A stretch of DNA of 64,000 nucleotides, taken from NCBI RefSeq assembly GCF_006715165.1, contig NZ_VFMS01000001.1, forward strand, positions 868,001 through 932,000, written 5' to 3'. A model generated the notes under the pieces. The model worked only from the letters and a program-made list of their open reading frames with translations. It was not told the origin of the DNA and did no database searches. Shown in pieces: positions 49,200-58,380 of the stretch. Origin of the DNA: Arthrobacter sp. SLBN-122 (lineage in GTDB: Bacteria; Actinomycetota; Actinomycetes; Actinomycetales; Micrococcaceae). Positions within the stretch are counted from its first letter, which is position 1, and every line of letters starts with the position of its first letter. Both the position numbers and the translations under genes were made by a program.

Positions 49200-49883
49200 T
49201 CACGGCTCGAACCGGTAGCCCATCCCGGCTTCCGTCAGCAGGTGCCGGGGCCGGGACGGATCTGCCTCCAGCTTGCGGCGCAGTTGGCCCATGTAGACGC
49301 GCAGGTAGTGGGTCTCGTTGTCGTAGCCGGGACCCCAGACCTTCCCAAGCATCTGCTGCTGCGTGATGAGCCGTCCGGGATTGCGCACCAGCAGTTCCAG
49401 GATGGCCCACTCGCGCGGGGTGAGGCGGACAGCCTCCCCTGCACGCGTCACCTTCCGCCTTGCCAGATCCACCTCGAAATCGCCCACGTCCACCGCTGCG
49501 CCATCGTCCGCCACCTCCGGCGTCCCGGTCCGGCGGCCGGCCACCCGCAGCCGGGCCAGGAGTTCGTCCAGGCCGAACGGTTTGGTCACGTAATCGTCCG
49601 CCCCGGCGTCCAGCGCCCGGACCTTGTCCACGGAGCCGTGCCGCGCTGACAGCACAATGATGGGCATACTGCTGGTGCGGCGGATCCTGGTGATCACGTC
49701 CACGCCGTTGATGTCCGGCAGGCCCAGGTCCAGCACCATGGCGTCCGGGTGGCTGCCCTCCGCGTGCTTCAGGGCGGCCATCCCATCCAGGGCAGTGAGC
49801 ACCCGGTAGCCCTCCGCTTCCAGGTTCACCTGGAGGGCGCGCAGGAGCTGCGGCTCGTCATCAACAACCAGTACGGTCCTCAT
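49200..49883 (-). CDS. kdpE: KdpE-type response regulator
   Basis: 227-residue OmpR-family regulator. The receiver domain has VLVVDDEPQLLRAL, the phosphoacceptor Asp in DAMVLDLGLPDING, IIVLSAR, and Lys in DYVTKPFGLDELLARL. The C-terminal winged helix ends with PGYDNETHYLRVYMGQLRRKLEADP, the recognition helix and wing of KdpE. Its start overlaps the kdpD stop by four bases. In classical systems it activates kdpFABC, which is absent from this window. Confidence 0.92.
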   Translation of the reverse strand: MRTVLVVDDEPQLLRALQVNLEAEGYRVLTALDGMAALKHAEGSHPDAMVLDLGLPDINGVDVITRIRRTSSMPIIVLSARHGSVDKVRALDAGADDYVTKPFGLDELLARLRVAGRRTGTPEVADDGAAVDVGDFEVDLARRKVTRAGEAVRLTPREWAILELLVRNPGRLITQQQMLGKVWGPGYDNETHYLRVYMGQLRRKLEADPSRPRHLLTEAGMGYRFEP

Positions 49884-52459
49884 GATGTGCTGGTGCCTGC
49901 TTTCCCGGGAACGTTGGACATGGACCGTCCGGGCGGGAGGGGCAGGCGAATAATCATCGTCAATCCCCCGCCGGCGGTGGGCTCGGCCAGCAGCTGGCCG
50001 CCCATGGCGTCGGTGAAGCCTTTCGCGACGGCGAGGCCAAGCCCCATGCCGAGGCCAGCGGGCGCGTCATCGAGGCGCTGGAAAGGCTGGAACATGTCCT
50101 CGACGGCGGCAGCGGGCACACCCTGCCCGTGGTCAACGATGCGCAACTCGCCGAAGGGGATGCCGCCGTCGTCCATTGCAGGGGATCGGCCCGGGACGCC
50201 AACGATGGCAACATCGGACGACGGCGCGTATTTCAGCGCGTTTTCCACGATGTTGGCGATGACCCGCTCCAGCATCCCCAGGTCGGCGTACACGGCGGGA
50301 ATGTTGGGGGCGAGGTCAATCCGGATGCGGTCGGCAGGGAGGCCGCGCAGGGCATCCTCGATCGCGTCGCGCCACGTGACAGGGCCGGTCAGCGGTGCCG
50401 CCGAGCCGCTGGAGATCCGGGACATGTCCAGGAGGTTGGAAATCAGGGCGTCCAGGCGCTCGGTGTAGGAATCGATCGTCTCGAGCATCTCGGCCTGTAC
50501 CTCATCCGGCAGCCTGCGGCTTTGGCGGCGCAGGGCCGTTACCGCCAGCTTTATCCCCGCCAACGGGGTGCGCAGGTCATGGCCGACGGCCCGCAGGATA
50601 GCGGTGCGGACGCTGTTACCCTCGGCGAGTTTTGTGGTGCTTTGCAGCGTCCGCTGAAGGGCGTGCCGTTGGCGCAGCAGGAGGAGATGGGCGCCGTGGG
50701 CGGCCAGGAGGAGCCTGTCGCCGGCCGTGAGGGTCCGCCCGGAGAGGACCAAGGCGGTCCCGGCATCGGGGAGTTCCACGCTGTCCGTCAAGGCTGCAGC
50801 ATCCGGGGAGGGGGGCGGCGCGTCACCCGAAAAGGCTTGCAGTGTCCACGTTGCTTCCCCGTTCACGGGTTTGGTGAAGAGCCCGGCGGACCGGACCTGG
50901 AAGGTCTCCCGGACCTTGTCCATGAATGCCGCGACGGTGTCGTCGGCGAGGAGGGCGTCGCGGGCCAGGTCAGCGAGGGTGGCGGCTTCCGCGCGTGCAC
51001 GTGCCGCTTCCCGGGCACGCCTGGCGGACAGCCCCACCACGAGTGACACGGCCACCGCCGCGCTCAGGAAAACCAGCAGCGCGAAGACATTCTGCGGGTC
51101 GCTGATGTTGAATGTTCCCACCGGGTCCGTCTGGAAGTAGTTGAGCAGCAGCGAGTCCAGGACGGCTGCGAGCACCGCGGGCCACAGTCCGCCGATGAAC
51201 GCCACCGCCATGACTCCGGTCAGATGGACGAGCGCGTGGGTGGCCAGGTTCAGCTCCGGGCTGCCGGACAGCGCCGCGGTCACCAGGACCGGGAGGAGTA
51301 CGGCCAGGACGAAACCGGCCGCGGTGCGCCTTCGGCTGAGCGCGGCGTGCGCCGGCGCCGGCAATCCATGGCCACCCTGCTGATGGGAGACGATGTGCAC
51401 GTCAATATCACCGGAGCCGCGGACCACTTTGGCGCCTGGACTGGTGCCAAGGATCCGGTTCCAAAAGCGTCCGGGCGAGGCACCGATGACGATTTGCGTG
51501 GCGTTGACGCTGCGGGCGAATTCCAGGAGCGATTTCGCTGGATCCTCACCGGACACCGTGTGGGAGGTGCCGCCGAGTTCGGTCACGAGCTGCCGCTGCG
51601 CGTCCAGCAACCGGACCGGCGCCGCGCTGCGTTCCTCTGACCTTCTAACGTGGACAGCCAGCAGATCCCCGCCGTTGACCCTGGACAGGATGAGGGACGC
51701 CCTCCGGACGAGCGTTTCCCCTTCCGGGCCCCCGCTGAGTCCCACGACGATCCGCTCACGGGCCGGCCAGGTAGCGGTGATGCCTTGGCTTTCCCGGTAA
51801 TTCGCCAGGCCTTCATCCACCCGGTCAGCCAACCAAATCAAGGCGATCTCACGGAGGGCAATGAGGTTGCCCAGGCGATATTCGCCCGCCAGGGCGGCGT
51901 CGATCCTGTCCTTCGGGAAGACCTTCCCGTCGGCCACCCTCTGCCGCAGCAGTTCCGGTGATATGTCCACCAGCTCGATATGGTCTGCTCGCCGCACCAC
52001 AGCGTCCGGGACCGGGCCCTCCCCCGGCTCGTCAGTGATTGCGGCGACAACATCCTTCAGCGAGGCCAGCTGCTGGACTGCCAGGGTGGTCAGCACGTCG
52101 GTCCCGGCGGCCAAAAGCTCCTCAATGTCCTGCCAACGGCGTTCATTACTGCTGCCTTCGGTGTTGACGTGCGCGTATTCGTCGACGACGGCCACTTCCG
52201 GCTTCCGCGCAAGCACGGCCTCGACGTCGAGCTCCGGTACCTCCGCTCCGTGGGCGGCCTGTGGCAGCCGCGGCGCCACGACGTCGAGCCCGTCAAGAAG
52301 CTGCCTGGTTTCCTGCCTGCCGTGGTCCGCTGCGATGCCAACGGCGACGTCCCTGCCGCAGGCCGCAAGGCGGTGCGCTTCCCGCAGCATGGAGTACGTG
52401 GTGCCGGCCCCTGCCGCCGCACCCAGGAAGATCCGAAGCATTCCCCGTGCCATATCCAC
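49880..52459 (-). CDS. kdpD: KdpD-type sensor histidine kinase with degenerate P-loop
   Basis: 859-residue sensor. Domain order is KdpD N-terminal domain (1-200), USP-like domain (about 240-365), four helices (about 380-500), a GAF-like region, then the kinase with AVGHDLRTPLAGIKLAV (phosphoacceptor His), NIVENALKY and GLGMGLGLAVAKGF. The first domain keeps VVDEYAHVNT, but the Walker A reads GAAAGAGTT, with Thr where the family has Lys, so ATP binding there is doubtful. Start is GTG at 52459 with AGGGG 8-9 bp upstream; ATG 52453 is an alternative. Confidence 0.9.
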   Translation of the reverse strand: MDMARGMLRIFLGAAAGAGTTYSMLREAHRLAACGRDVAVGIAADHGRQETRQLLDGLDVVAPRLPQAAHGAEVPELDVEAVLARKPEVAVVDEYAHVNTEGSSNERRWQDIEELLAAGTDVLTTLAVQQLASLKDVVAAITDEPGEGPVPDAVVRRADHIELVDISPELLRQRVADGKVFPKDRIDAALAGEYRLGNLIALREIALIWLADRVDEGLANYRESQGITATWPARERIVVGLSGGPEGETLVRRASLILSRVNGGDLLAVHVRRSEERSAAPVRLLDAQRQLVTELGGTSHTVSGEDPAKSLLEFARSVNATQIVIGASPGRFWNRILGTSPGAKVVRGSGDIDVHIVSHQQGGHGLPAPAHAALSRRRTAAGFVLAVLLPVLVTAALSGSPELNLATHALVHLTGVMAVAFIGGLWPAVLAAVLDSLLLNYFQTDPVGTFNISDPQNVFALLVFLSAAVAVSLVVGLSARRAREAARARAEAATLADLARDALLADDTVAAFMDKVRETFQVRSAGLFTKPVNGEATWTLQAFSGDAPPPSPDAAALTDSVELPDAGTALVLSGRTLTAGDRLLLAAHGAHLLLLRQRHALQRTLQSTTKLAEGNSVRTAILRAVGHDLRTPLAGIKLAVTALRRQSRRLPDEVQAEMLETIDSYTERLDALISNLLDMSRISSGSAAPLTGPVTWRDAIEDALRGLPADRIRIDLAPNIPAVYADLGMLERVIANIVENALKYAPSSDVAIVGVPGRSPAMDDGGIPFGELRIVDHGQGVPAAAVEDMFQPFQRLDDAPAGLGMGLGLAVAKGFTDAMGGQLLAEPTAGGGLTMIIRLPLPPGRSMSNVPGKAGTSTS

Positions 52460-52596
52460 AGTCTTATCCCCTCCGGCCGCCCGGACCAACTCGCTGCGTG
52501 CACCGGCCCGGCGGCAGGGCTACGATAAGTCCACCGCGGCCCGAACGTGGTGGGCCACGGAGACCAGAGCGGCACACCGAAAGGAAACCCGGCACC

Positions 52597-52797
52597 ATGG
52601 CAGACACCCCCAACCCCATCCAGATCCAGAAGTTCCTGGGCGGCATCGACTATCCGGCGAAACGCGACGACTTGCTGTCCCGGGCAAAGGACTCCGGCGC
52701 CGACAGCAACGTGATCCAGGCCCTCGAGGCGCTCCCGGACCGGGAATACGACAGCCCGACGGCGGTAAGCTCAGCGATTTCGGACAGCAACTCCTAA
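52597..52797 (+). CDS. DUF2795 domain protein
   Basis: 66-residue protein with IQIQKFLGGIDYPAKRDDLLSRAKDSGADSNVIQALEALPDREYDSPTAVSSAI. This is the small DUF2795 fold, widespread in actinobacteria and without known function. AAAGGAAA lies 9-16 bp upstream. It is divergent from kdpD. Confidence 0.85.
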   Translation: MADTPNPIQIQKFLGGIDYPAKRDDLLSRAKDSGADSNVIQALEALPDREYDSPTAVSSAISDSNS

Positions 52798-52834
52798 GGG
52801 GGCCCGCTTCCGCCGGCCCGGCTAAGCTGGCGGC

Positions 52835-53581
52835 ATGCCCGCCCTTTCCGCCCTGCTGCCCACCCTCGTGGCCGTCGCCATCCTGGCGGCACTCACGGTG
52901 GGCATCCTCCGGGCGGCGCGGACGCCGTCGTACCTCTCCCCTGCCCTGGCCATCCTCCGCGGGGCGGCCCAGCTCGCCGCCATCAGCCTGGTGCTGGGCG
53001 GCGTCATCAGCAGCCCGCTCTGGGTGGCCGCGGCCCTGCTGGTCATGTTCAGCGTCGCTTCCGTGACGGCGACGCGGCGGCTCACCTGGTCCTGGCGGCG
53101 CTTTGCCCTGGTGGCCGCGACCATGGCCGCCGGCATCCTGGTGACCCTCGCCGTCGTGTTTGGAACGGGTGCCATCGAGTTCGCGCCGCGGTACCTGCTG
53201 GCCGTGGGCGGAATCGTGATCGGCAACTCCATGACCATCGCCACCCTGGCCGGCCGCCGCTTCTTTGAAGCCGTCGTGGAGCAGTGGGACCAGGTGGAGG
53301 GCTGGCTGGCGCTGGGCGCAACGCCGCGGCAGGCCACCCTGATCCAGGCCCGGCAGGCCGTTCATTCGGCCCTAATCCCGTCGACCGACCAGACCAAAAC
53401 CACCGGGCTGGTCACCCTTCCCGGCGCGTTCGTGGGCGCGATCTTCGGCGGCGCCTCGCCGCTGGAAGCCGGCCGGTTCCAGGTGGTGGTGCTGGCCTCG
53501 ATCATGGCGGCCGGGTCCATCACCGCCGTGGCGCTGATCCGTTCGCTGGGCAACGTGAAGGTGCGGCCGGTGCCGGCGTAA
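52835..53581 (+). CDS. FetB/UPF0014-type ABC transporter permease
   Basis: 248-residue membrane protein with about seven helices. The signature region LLAVGGIVIGNSMTIATLAGRRF and then GWLALGATPRQATLIQARQAVHSALIPSTDQTKTTGLVTLPGAFVGAIFGGASPLEAGRFQVVVL are typical of FetB/YbbM. In E. coli FetAB exports iron. No adjacent FetA-like ATPase gene is present, so the partner must be elsewhere. Confidence 0.88.
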   Translation: MPALSALLPTLVAVAILAALTVGILRAARTPSYLSPALAILRGAAQLAAISLVLGGVISSPLWVAAALLVMFSVASVTATRRLTWSWRRFALVAATMAAGILVTLAVVFGTGAIEFAPRYLLAVGGIVIGNSMTIATLAGRRFFEAVVEQWDQVEGWLALGATPRQATLIQARQAVHSALIPSTDQTKTTGLVTLPGAFVGAIFGGASPLEAGRFQVVVLASIMAAGSITAVALIRSLGNVKVRPVPA

Positions 53582-53641
53582 GGGCGGCAGGCGCGGGACC
53601 TTCAGCCCTAGCCCGCCCGGGTGTACTGAGGGAAGGTCGAA

Positions 53642-54988
53642 GTGGCTCCCCGGGTCCTGAAACGGCCCATCCTTATGCCACCCCCGCATGCCATGAACCC
53701 CCGCCGGATCACCCCAGCCACAGACCCCGCCGCGGCTCAACCACGCGAACCCGGGCCGCGGCGTCGCGGTGTTGCCTGGAAGACAACCCTGGCGCTCCTG
53801 GCCGCCGTCGTGCTTCTCCTTCCCGTCATGTTGCTGCCGCTCACCACCGGAGTACCCGTTTTCGCCTGGCTGCCCCTGCTCCTGGTGGGGCTGGCAGGCG
53901 TGGTGTGGCTGGTGGTGCGGCGACGGAAACCGCACGCACAGCTGGCCGGCGTGGGCGTGCTGGCACTCGTGGCCGCAGTGGCCGTGGGTGCGTCCCAGAT
54001 TCTGTCCGGCACCCCGCCGGTCACGGGTCCCGACGGCCAGCCAGTGCCGGGCAGCATTGCGGGCGCTGAGAAGGTGGAGCTTAACGGCAGCGAGCAGTGG
54101 ATCATGGTCCGCGGGCACGACGCATCCAACCCTGTGCTGCTGAACCTGGGGATGGGCGGCCCGGGCGGCGGCGGCTTCTTCAATGCCCAGGAGTTCAGGC
54201 AGCTGGAGGACACGTTCACCGTGGTCAGCTGGGACGAGCCGGGCACCGGGAAGTCATACGGTTCGGTGCCGGTCAAAGACCTCAACAAGGAACGGTACGT
54301 GAAGGACGCCGTTGCCCTGACCAACCTGCTGCGGGAGCGCTTCAAGCAAGAGAAGATCTTCATTTACGGCGTTTCATGGTCCAGCATCATCGGCCTCTGG
54401 CTGGTCCAGGAGCACCCGGAGCTGTACCACGCGTTCGCCAGCAGCGGCCAGATGGTGAACACCACGGAGAACGACCGCATGGGCTACGGGCTGGCGCTTC
54501 AGCACCTTGATGAACAGGGCGACAAGGGCCGTGCCGACGAACTCCGGCGGAACGGTCCGCCGCCTTACCGCGGGGACAACGTGGCGTCCCCCTACGTCGC
54601 CTTCCTGGACGTGCTGAACGAGATGATGGGATCGCTGCGTTTTTCGGTGGCCGTGCCGCTCATCCCGTTCTTCGTCCCCGAATATGGCTACATCGACAAG
54701 GTCAACCACACGCGCGGGGTGATCGAATCCTTCAACGCCGTCTACCCGCAACTCGAGAACCTGGACTTCCGTCAACAGGCCCTGGAGCTGGATGTTCCTG
54801 TCTACTTCTTCGTAGGCCGGAACGACATCAATGCCATGGCGTCACTGGTGGAGGACTACTACAACTCGCTCTCGGCACCGGACAAGAAGCTGATTTGGCT
54901 GGAGGGAGGGCACGGGCTGGGCAGCGCCGAGAACCAGGACGTCTTTTTCGACGTGATGCGCAACCAGGTGCGGTTGCTCGCCGGGTAA
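53642..54988 (+). CDS. Membrane-anchored alpha/beta hydrolase (proline iminopeptidase-like)
   Basis: 448-residue protein. Three hydrophobic helices at about 42-117 anchor an exported or membrane-facing hydrolase domain. The domain has MGGPGGGGFFNAQEF (oxyanion loop), VVSWDEPGTGKSYG, and the nucleophile elbow IYGVSWSSIIGLWL. The nucleophile pentapeptide is G-V-S-W-S rather than the usual G-x-S-x-G. Later FFVGRNDINAM supplies the acid and EGGHGLG the His. Activity unknown. The GTG at 53642 or an internal ATG (MNPRR) could be the start. Confidence 0.8.
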   Translation: MAPRVLKRPILMPPPHAMNPRRITPATDPAAAQPREPGPRRRGVAWKTTLALLAAVVLLLPVMLLPLTTGVPVFAWLPLLLVGLAGVVWLVVRRRKPHAQLAGVGVLALVAAVAVGASQILSGTPPVTGPDGQPVPGSIAGAEKVELNGSEQWIMVRGHDASNPVLLNLGMGGPGGGGFFNAQEFRQLEDTFTVVSWDEPGTGKSYGSVPVKDLNKERYVKDAVALTNLLRERFKQEKIFIYGVSWSSIIGLWLVQEHPELYHAFASSGQMVNTTENDRMGYGLALQHLDEQGDKGRADELRRNGPPPYRGDNVASPYVAFLDVLNEMMGSLRFSVAVPLIPFFVPEYGYIDKVNHTRGVIESFNAVYPQLENLDFRQQALELDVPVYFFVGRNDINAMASLVEDYYNSLSAPDKKLIWLEGGHGLGSAENQDVFFDVMRNQVRLLAG

Positions 54989-55054
54989 CGCTAAGGTATG
55001 GCCGGTCAGCCCTTGACGCACGGCAGGGCGTGCCGCGGTGGTACCGTGGCCGCT

Positions 55055-56515
55055 ATGCACCTGAAGGCTTACCAGCGCGGCACCCCAACGCCACGCCGGA
55101 AGATTAAGCCGAGCCCGCCGTCAAGCGTCCGCAACGCCACGAACGACGCCGGCACCTGGCTGCGTGCCCTGCCACACCTGGTGCGCCGCGCAGCGCCCCG
55201 CCACCCCGCACAGTTGATTGTCCTGGGTTTCGCACTGGCCATCGCAGTAGGAACGGGACTGCTGATGCTGCCGGCGGCCAAGGCCGGAGCTGGCGCCGCC
55301 TCCCCGCTGGAGGCCCTGTTCACGGCCACTTCGGCGGTGTGCGTCACCGGGCTGATCACGGTGGACACGCCCGTGTTCTGGACCGGGTTCGGACAGGCCG
55401 TCATCCTTGTCCTGATCCAGGTAGGCGGCTTTGGCGTAATGTCCTTCGGCACGCTCCTGGGCGTGTTCGCGGCAAGAAGGCTGGGCCTGCGGTCGCGGAT
55501 GCTGGCAGCCGCCGAAACCAAGAGCGTGGGCTTCGGCGACGTCCGCCGCGTCCTGCTGGGAGTCTTCCTGATTACCCTCACCGTGGAGGGAACCCTGGCC
55601 GGGATCCTCACCCTGCGGTTCCTGGCAGGGTACGGCTATCCTCCCGGCGAGGCCATCTGGCATGGTGTCTTCCATGCCGTCTCCGCATTCAACAACGCCG
55701 GATTTGCGCTCTACTCAGACAACCTGATGGGTTTCGCCCGCGACCCCTGGGTCATCCTGCCGATCGCTGCCGGCGTGATCATTGGCGGTCTTGGCTTCCC
55801 GGTGCTGTTTGAATTGCGGCGGCAGTACCGCCGGCCCGTCTTCTGGAGCATGAACACCAAACTGGTGCTGGTGGGCACAGCCCTGCTCCTGGTGCTCGGC
55901 ACTGCCTTCCTGACGGCAGTCGAATGGACCAACAGCGCAACCCTTGACGGGCTGGCCCCGGCCGAACGGCTCATGAACGGCTTCTTCCAGTCCGTCATCA
56001 CCCGCACCGCCGGCTTCAACAGCATCGACATCGGCCAGATGCACCCAGTGTCCTGGATGGGCATGGACATCCTGATGTTCATTGGCGCCGGGCCGGCCGG
56101 TACCGCCGGCGGCTTGAAAATCACCACCTTCGCAGTGCTGTTCTTCATCCTGTCCACCGAACTGCGCGGCGGCACCGCCGTCAACATCTTCGGTAAGCGG
56201 CTCTCCCGGGCCGTGCACCGGCAGGCCATCACCGTGGTGCTCCTCGCCATCGCGGTCGTTACCGCGGCCACGATGTTCCTGATGCTGATCACCGATTTCG
56301 GCCAGGAGCGCATCCTCTTCGAGGTAGTCTCGGCGTTTGCCACGGTGGGCATGTCCACCGGCATCACCGCCGGCATGCCCCCTGCCGGCCAGGTGGTCCT
56401 GATCCTGCTGATGTTCATCGGCCGCCTTGGCCCCGTCACGCTGGGCACCGCCCTGGCGGTGCGGAGCAGGCCCATCATGTACGAATACCCCAAGGAAAGG
56501 CCCCTCATTGGCTAA
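55055..56515 (+). CDS. Potassium transporter TrkH/KtrB family
   Basis: 486-residue K+ channel-like transporter. Four pore loops with the selectivity glycine are readable: FTATSAVCVTGLI, HAVSAFNNAGFAL, SVITRTAGFNSIDIG and FATVGMSTGIT. An AGPAGTAGGLKITTF helix break is typical of KtrB/TrkH. The cytoplasmic N-terminus is basic. It overlaps the TrkA-type gene by eight bases, forming a complete Trk/Ktr pair. Confidence 0.93.
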   Translation: MHLKAYQRGTPTPRRKIKPSPPSSVRNATNDAGTWLRALPHLVRRAAPRHPAQLIVLGFALAIAVGTGLLMLPAAKAGAGAASPLEALFTATSAVCVTGLITVDTPVFWTGFGQAVILVLIQVGGFGVMSFGTLLGVFAARRLGLRSRMLAAAETKSVGFGDVRRVLLGVFLITLTVEGTLAGILTLRFLAGYGYPPGEAIWHGVFHAVSAFNNAGFALYSDNLMGFARDPWVILPIAAGVIIGGLGFPVLFELRRQYRRPVFWSMNTKLVLVGTALLLVLGTAFLTAVEWTNSATLDGLAPAERLMNGFFQSVITRTAGFNSIDIGQMHPVSWMGMDILMFIGAGPAGTAGGLKITTFAVLFFILSTELRGGTAVNIFGKRLSRAVHRQAITVVLLAIAVVTAATMFLMLITDFGQERILFEVVSAFATVGMSTGITAGMPPAGQVVLILLMFIGRLGPVTLGTALAVRSRPIMYEYPKERPLIG

Positions 56516-57200
56516 GGACATGTTCATTCGGAAAGCCGGGCGAGTGGCTCAGGCGGACTCCGTGGTCGTCATAGGCCTGGGGCGCTTCGGCGGAGCCCTG
56601 GCACTCGAGCTCGAAGCCCAAGGCACGGAAGTGCTGGGAATCGACAGCGACGAGGACATTGTCCAGTCCTACAACGGCAGGCTGACGCACGTGGTGCGCG
56701 CCGACTCCACCAAGGAGGAGGTCCTGCGCCAGCTTTCCGTCCACGAATTCGACCGCGCCGTGGTGGGCATCGGCACCGACCTGGAGGCCAGCATCCTCAC
56801 CACCTCCAGGCTGCTGACCTTCAAGCACCCACAGATCTGGGCCAAGGCCATCAGCGAACCCCATGCCGAAATCCTGGTCCAGCTGGGCGTCGAAAACGTG
56901 ATCCGTCCCGAGCACGACATGGGCAAGCGGGTGGCGCACCTGGTGCGTGGTTCCATCCTTGACTACGTGGAATTCGAAGACGACTTTGTCATGATCCGCA
57001 CCCAGCCCCCGTCCGAGGCGAGGAACCGTCCCCTCGGCGTGCTGGGCCTGCGGGACCAGTACGGGATCACCATCGTGGCAGTCAAAAGACCGGGCTCGAC
57101 CTGGCAGCACACCACCGCCCAGACAGTCCTTTACGACGACGACCAGATCATCGTGCAGGGCCCCAAGAACCTTGCGGAGCGGTTCAGCACGCTGCTGTAG
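56508..57200 (+). CDS. Potassium uptake regulatory subunit TrkA/KtrA
   Basis: 230-residue RCK protein that gates TrkH/KtrB. The N-terminal Rossmann motif VVVIGLGRFGGALALELEAQGTEVLGIDSDEDIV binds NAD or ATP, followed by a linker and a C-terminal TrkA_C region (LGLRDQYGITIVAVKRPG, DDDQIIVQGPKNL). TTG at 56508 is chosen since an AAGGAAAGG site lies just upstream; it overlaps the end of the transporter gene. Confidence 0.92.
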   Translation: MAKDMFIRKAGRVAQADSVVVIGLGRFGGALALELEAQGTEVLGIDSDEDIVQSYNGRLTHVVRADSTKEEVLRQLSVHEFDRAVVGIGTDLEASILTTSRLLTFKHPQIWAKAISEPHAEILVQLGVENVIRPEHDMGKRVAHLVRGSILDYVEFEDDFVMIRTQPPSEARNRPLGVLGLRDQYGITIVAVKRPGSTWQHTTAQTVLYDDDQIIVQGPKNLAERFSTLL

Positions 57201-57249
57201 GCTCCGGCGCGGAAAGGCCCGCCGTCGGAGCCTATAGTCCTCCGGGCCG

Positions 57250-58380
57250 GTGCACTACCCTGATGGGGTGGCACAGCCTACGGTACTGATTTGCGGGGCA
57301 GGAATCGCCGGGCCCACCCTGGCGTTCTCGCTGGCCCGGCGTGGGTTCGCTCCCACCCTGGTGGAACGGTCCCGCGGGTTGCGGTCCAGCGGCAACCCGG
57401 TGGACGTCCATGGAGAGGCCACCGGCATCGCACGCCGCATGGATGTCCTTTCCCGCCTGCAGGCAGCCGCGACCCGGGCGCCGGGGCTGGCGTTCGTGAC
57501 CCCGTCCGGGCACCGGATAGGCCCGCTGCGCCTGGGCCGACCCCGCGGAGACGACGTCGAGGTGCCGCGGGCAGATCTGGCGGCGGTCCTCTGCGAGGCA
57601 GCCGCGGACGGGACCGAGTTCCTGTTTGGGGATTCAGTCACCGCGCTGCAGCCGGACGACGGCGGCGTGGACGTTACGTTCGAACGCTCACCGGCGCGGC
57701 GGTTCCACCTGGTGGTGGGCGCCGACGGACTGCACTCCACCGTCCGCAGGCTGGCCTTTGGCACGGAGGCAGACTTTGTCCGCCCGCTTGGCCTGTACAT
57801 TGCCACACTGTCCCTCGGGCGGCCGGCGGCCGACCCCGCTACAGTCCTCATGTACAACCAGCCAGGTTTGTCGCTGACCATCCACCCCGTCCGCGGAACT
57901 GCCGGTGCCGGATTCATCTTCCGGGGACCAAAGCATCCCGGTGCCGAGTACCGCGACCCGGAGGCCCAGCGCCGGATCGTCGCGAATGCCTACAGCCGGC
58001 ACCTTTGGCCTGTACCGGAGCTACCCGACCTGCCCGGCCAGGTACGCGACGCCCCGGACCTCTATTTCGATGCCGTCAGCCAGGTGCGGCTGCCGGCCTG
58101 GTCCCGCGGGCGGGTGGCCCTGCTGGGCGATGCAGCATCCTGCGTGTCCCTGTTCGGGGATGGGTCCAGCATGGCCATGGTGGGCGCCAGCACCTTGGCC
58201 GAGGAGTTGTCGGCCACCCCCGCCAACCCCGGGGAGGCGTTCCGCCGGTACGAGACCCGCCACCGCAAGCTGGTGGCCTCGCGCCAGCGCGGGTACCAGC
58301 TCGGAGCGGCCCTACTCGTTCCCGCTTCCCGTGCCGGTCTCACGGTCCGGAACCTCGCCGTCCGTTTGCTCCCGGGCTAA
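57250..58380 (+). CDS. FAD-dependent monooxygenase (PHBH fold)
   Basis: 376-residue flavoprotein with LICGAGIAGPTLAFSLARRGFAPTLVER at the N-terminus, LVVGADGLHSTVRRLAFG (the DG motif) and GRVALLGDAASCVSLFGDGSSMAMVGASTLAEEL (FAD ribityl-binding motif). These are group A aromatic monooxygenase signatures; relatives include TetX-like and antibiotic-modifying enzymes. GTG 57250 or GTG 57268 could be the start. Substrate unknown. Its stop overlaps the start of the antiporter by one base. Confidence 0.88.
   Translation: MHYPDGVAQPTVLICGAGIAGPTLAFSLARRGFAPTLVERSRGLRSSGNPVDVHGEATGIARRMDVLSRLQAAATRAPGLAFVTPSGHRIGPLRLGRPRGDDVEVPRADLAAVLCEAAADGTEFLFGDSVTALQPDDGGVDVTFERSPARRFHLVVGADGLHSTVRRLAFGTEADFVRPLGLYIATLSLGRPAADPATVLMYNQPGLSLTIHPVRGTAGAGFIFRGPKHPGAEYRDPEAQRRIVANAYSRHLWPVPELPDLPGQVRDAPDLYFDAVSQVRLPAWSRGRVALLGDAASCVSLFGDGSSMAMVGASTLAEELSATPANPGEAFRRYETRHRKLVASRQRGYQLGAALLVPASRAGLTVRNLAVRLLPG

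Noticed and set aside
57291..58379. N-terminal extension of the antiporter overlapping the monooxygenase
   Set aside because: The first 363 codons of that frame are an out-of-frame reading of the monooxygenase. The antiporter homology begins at 58380.
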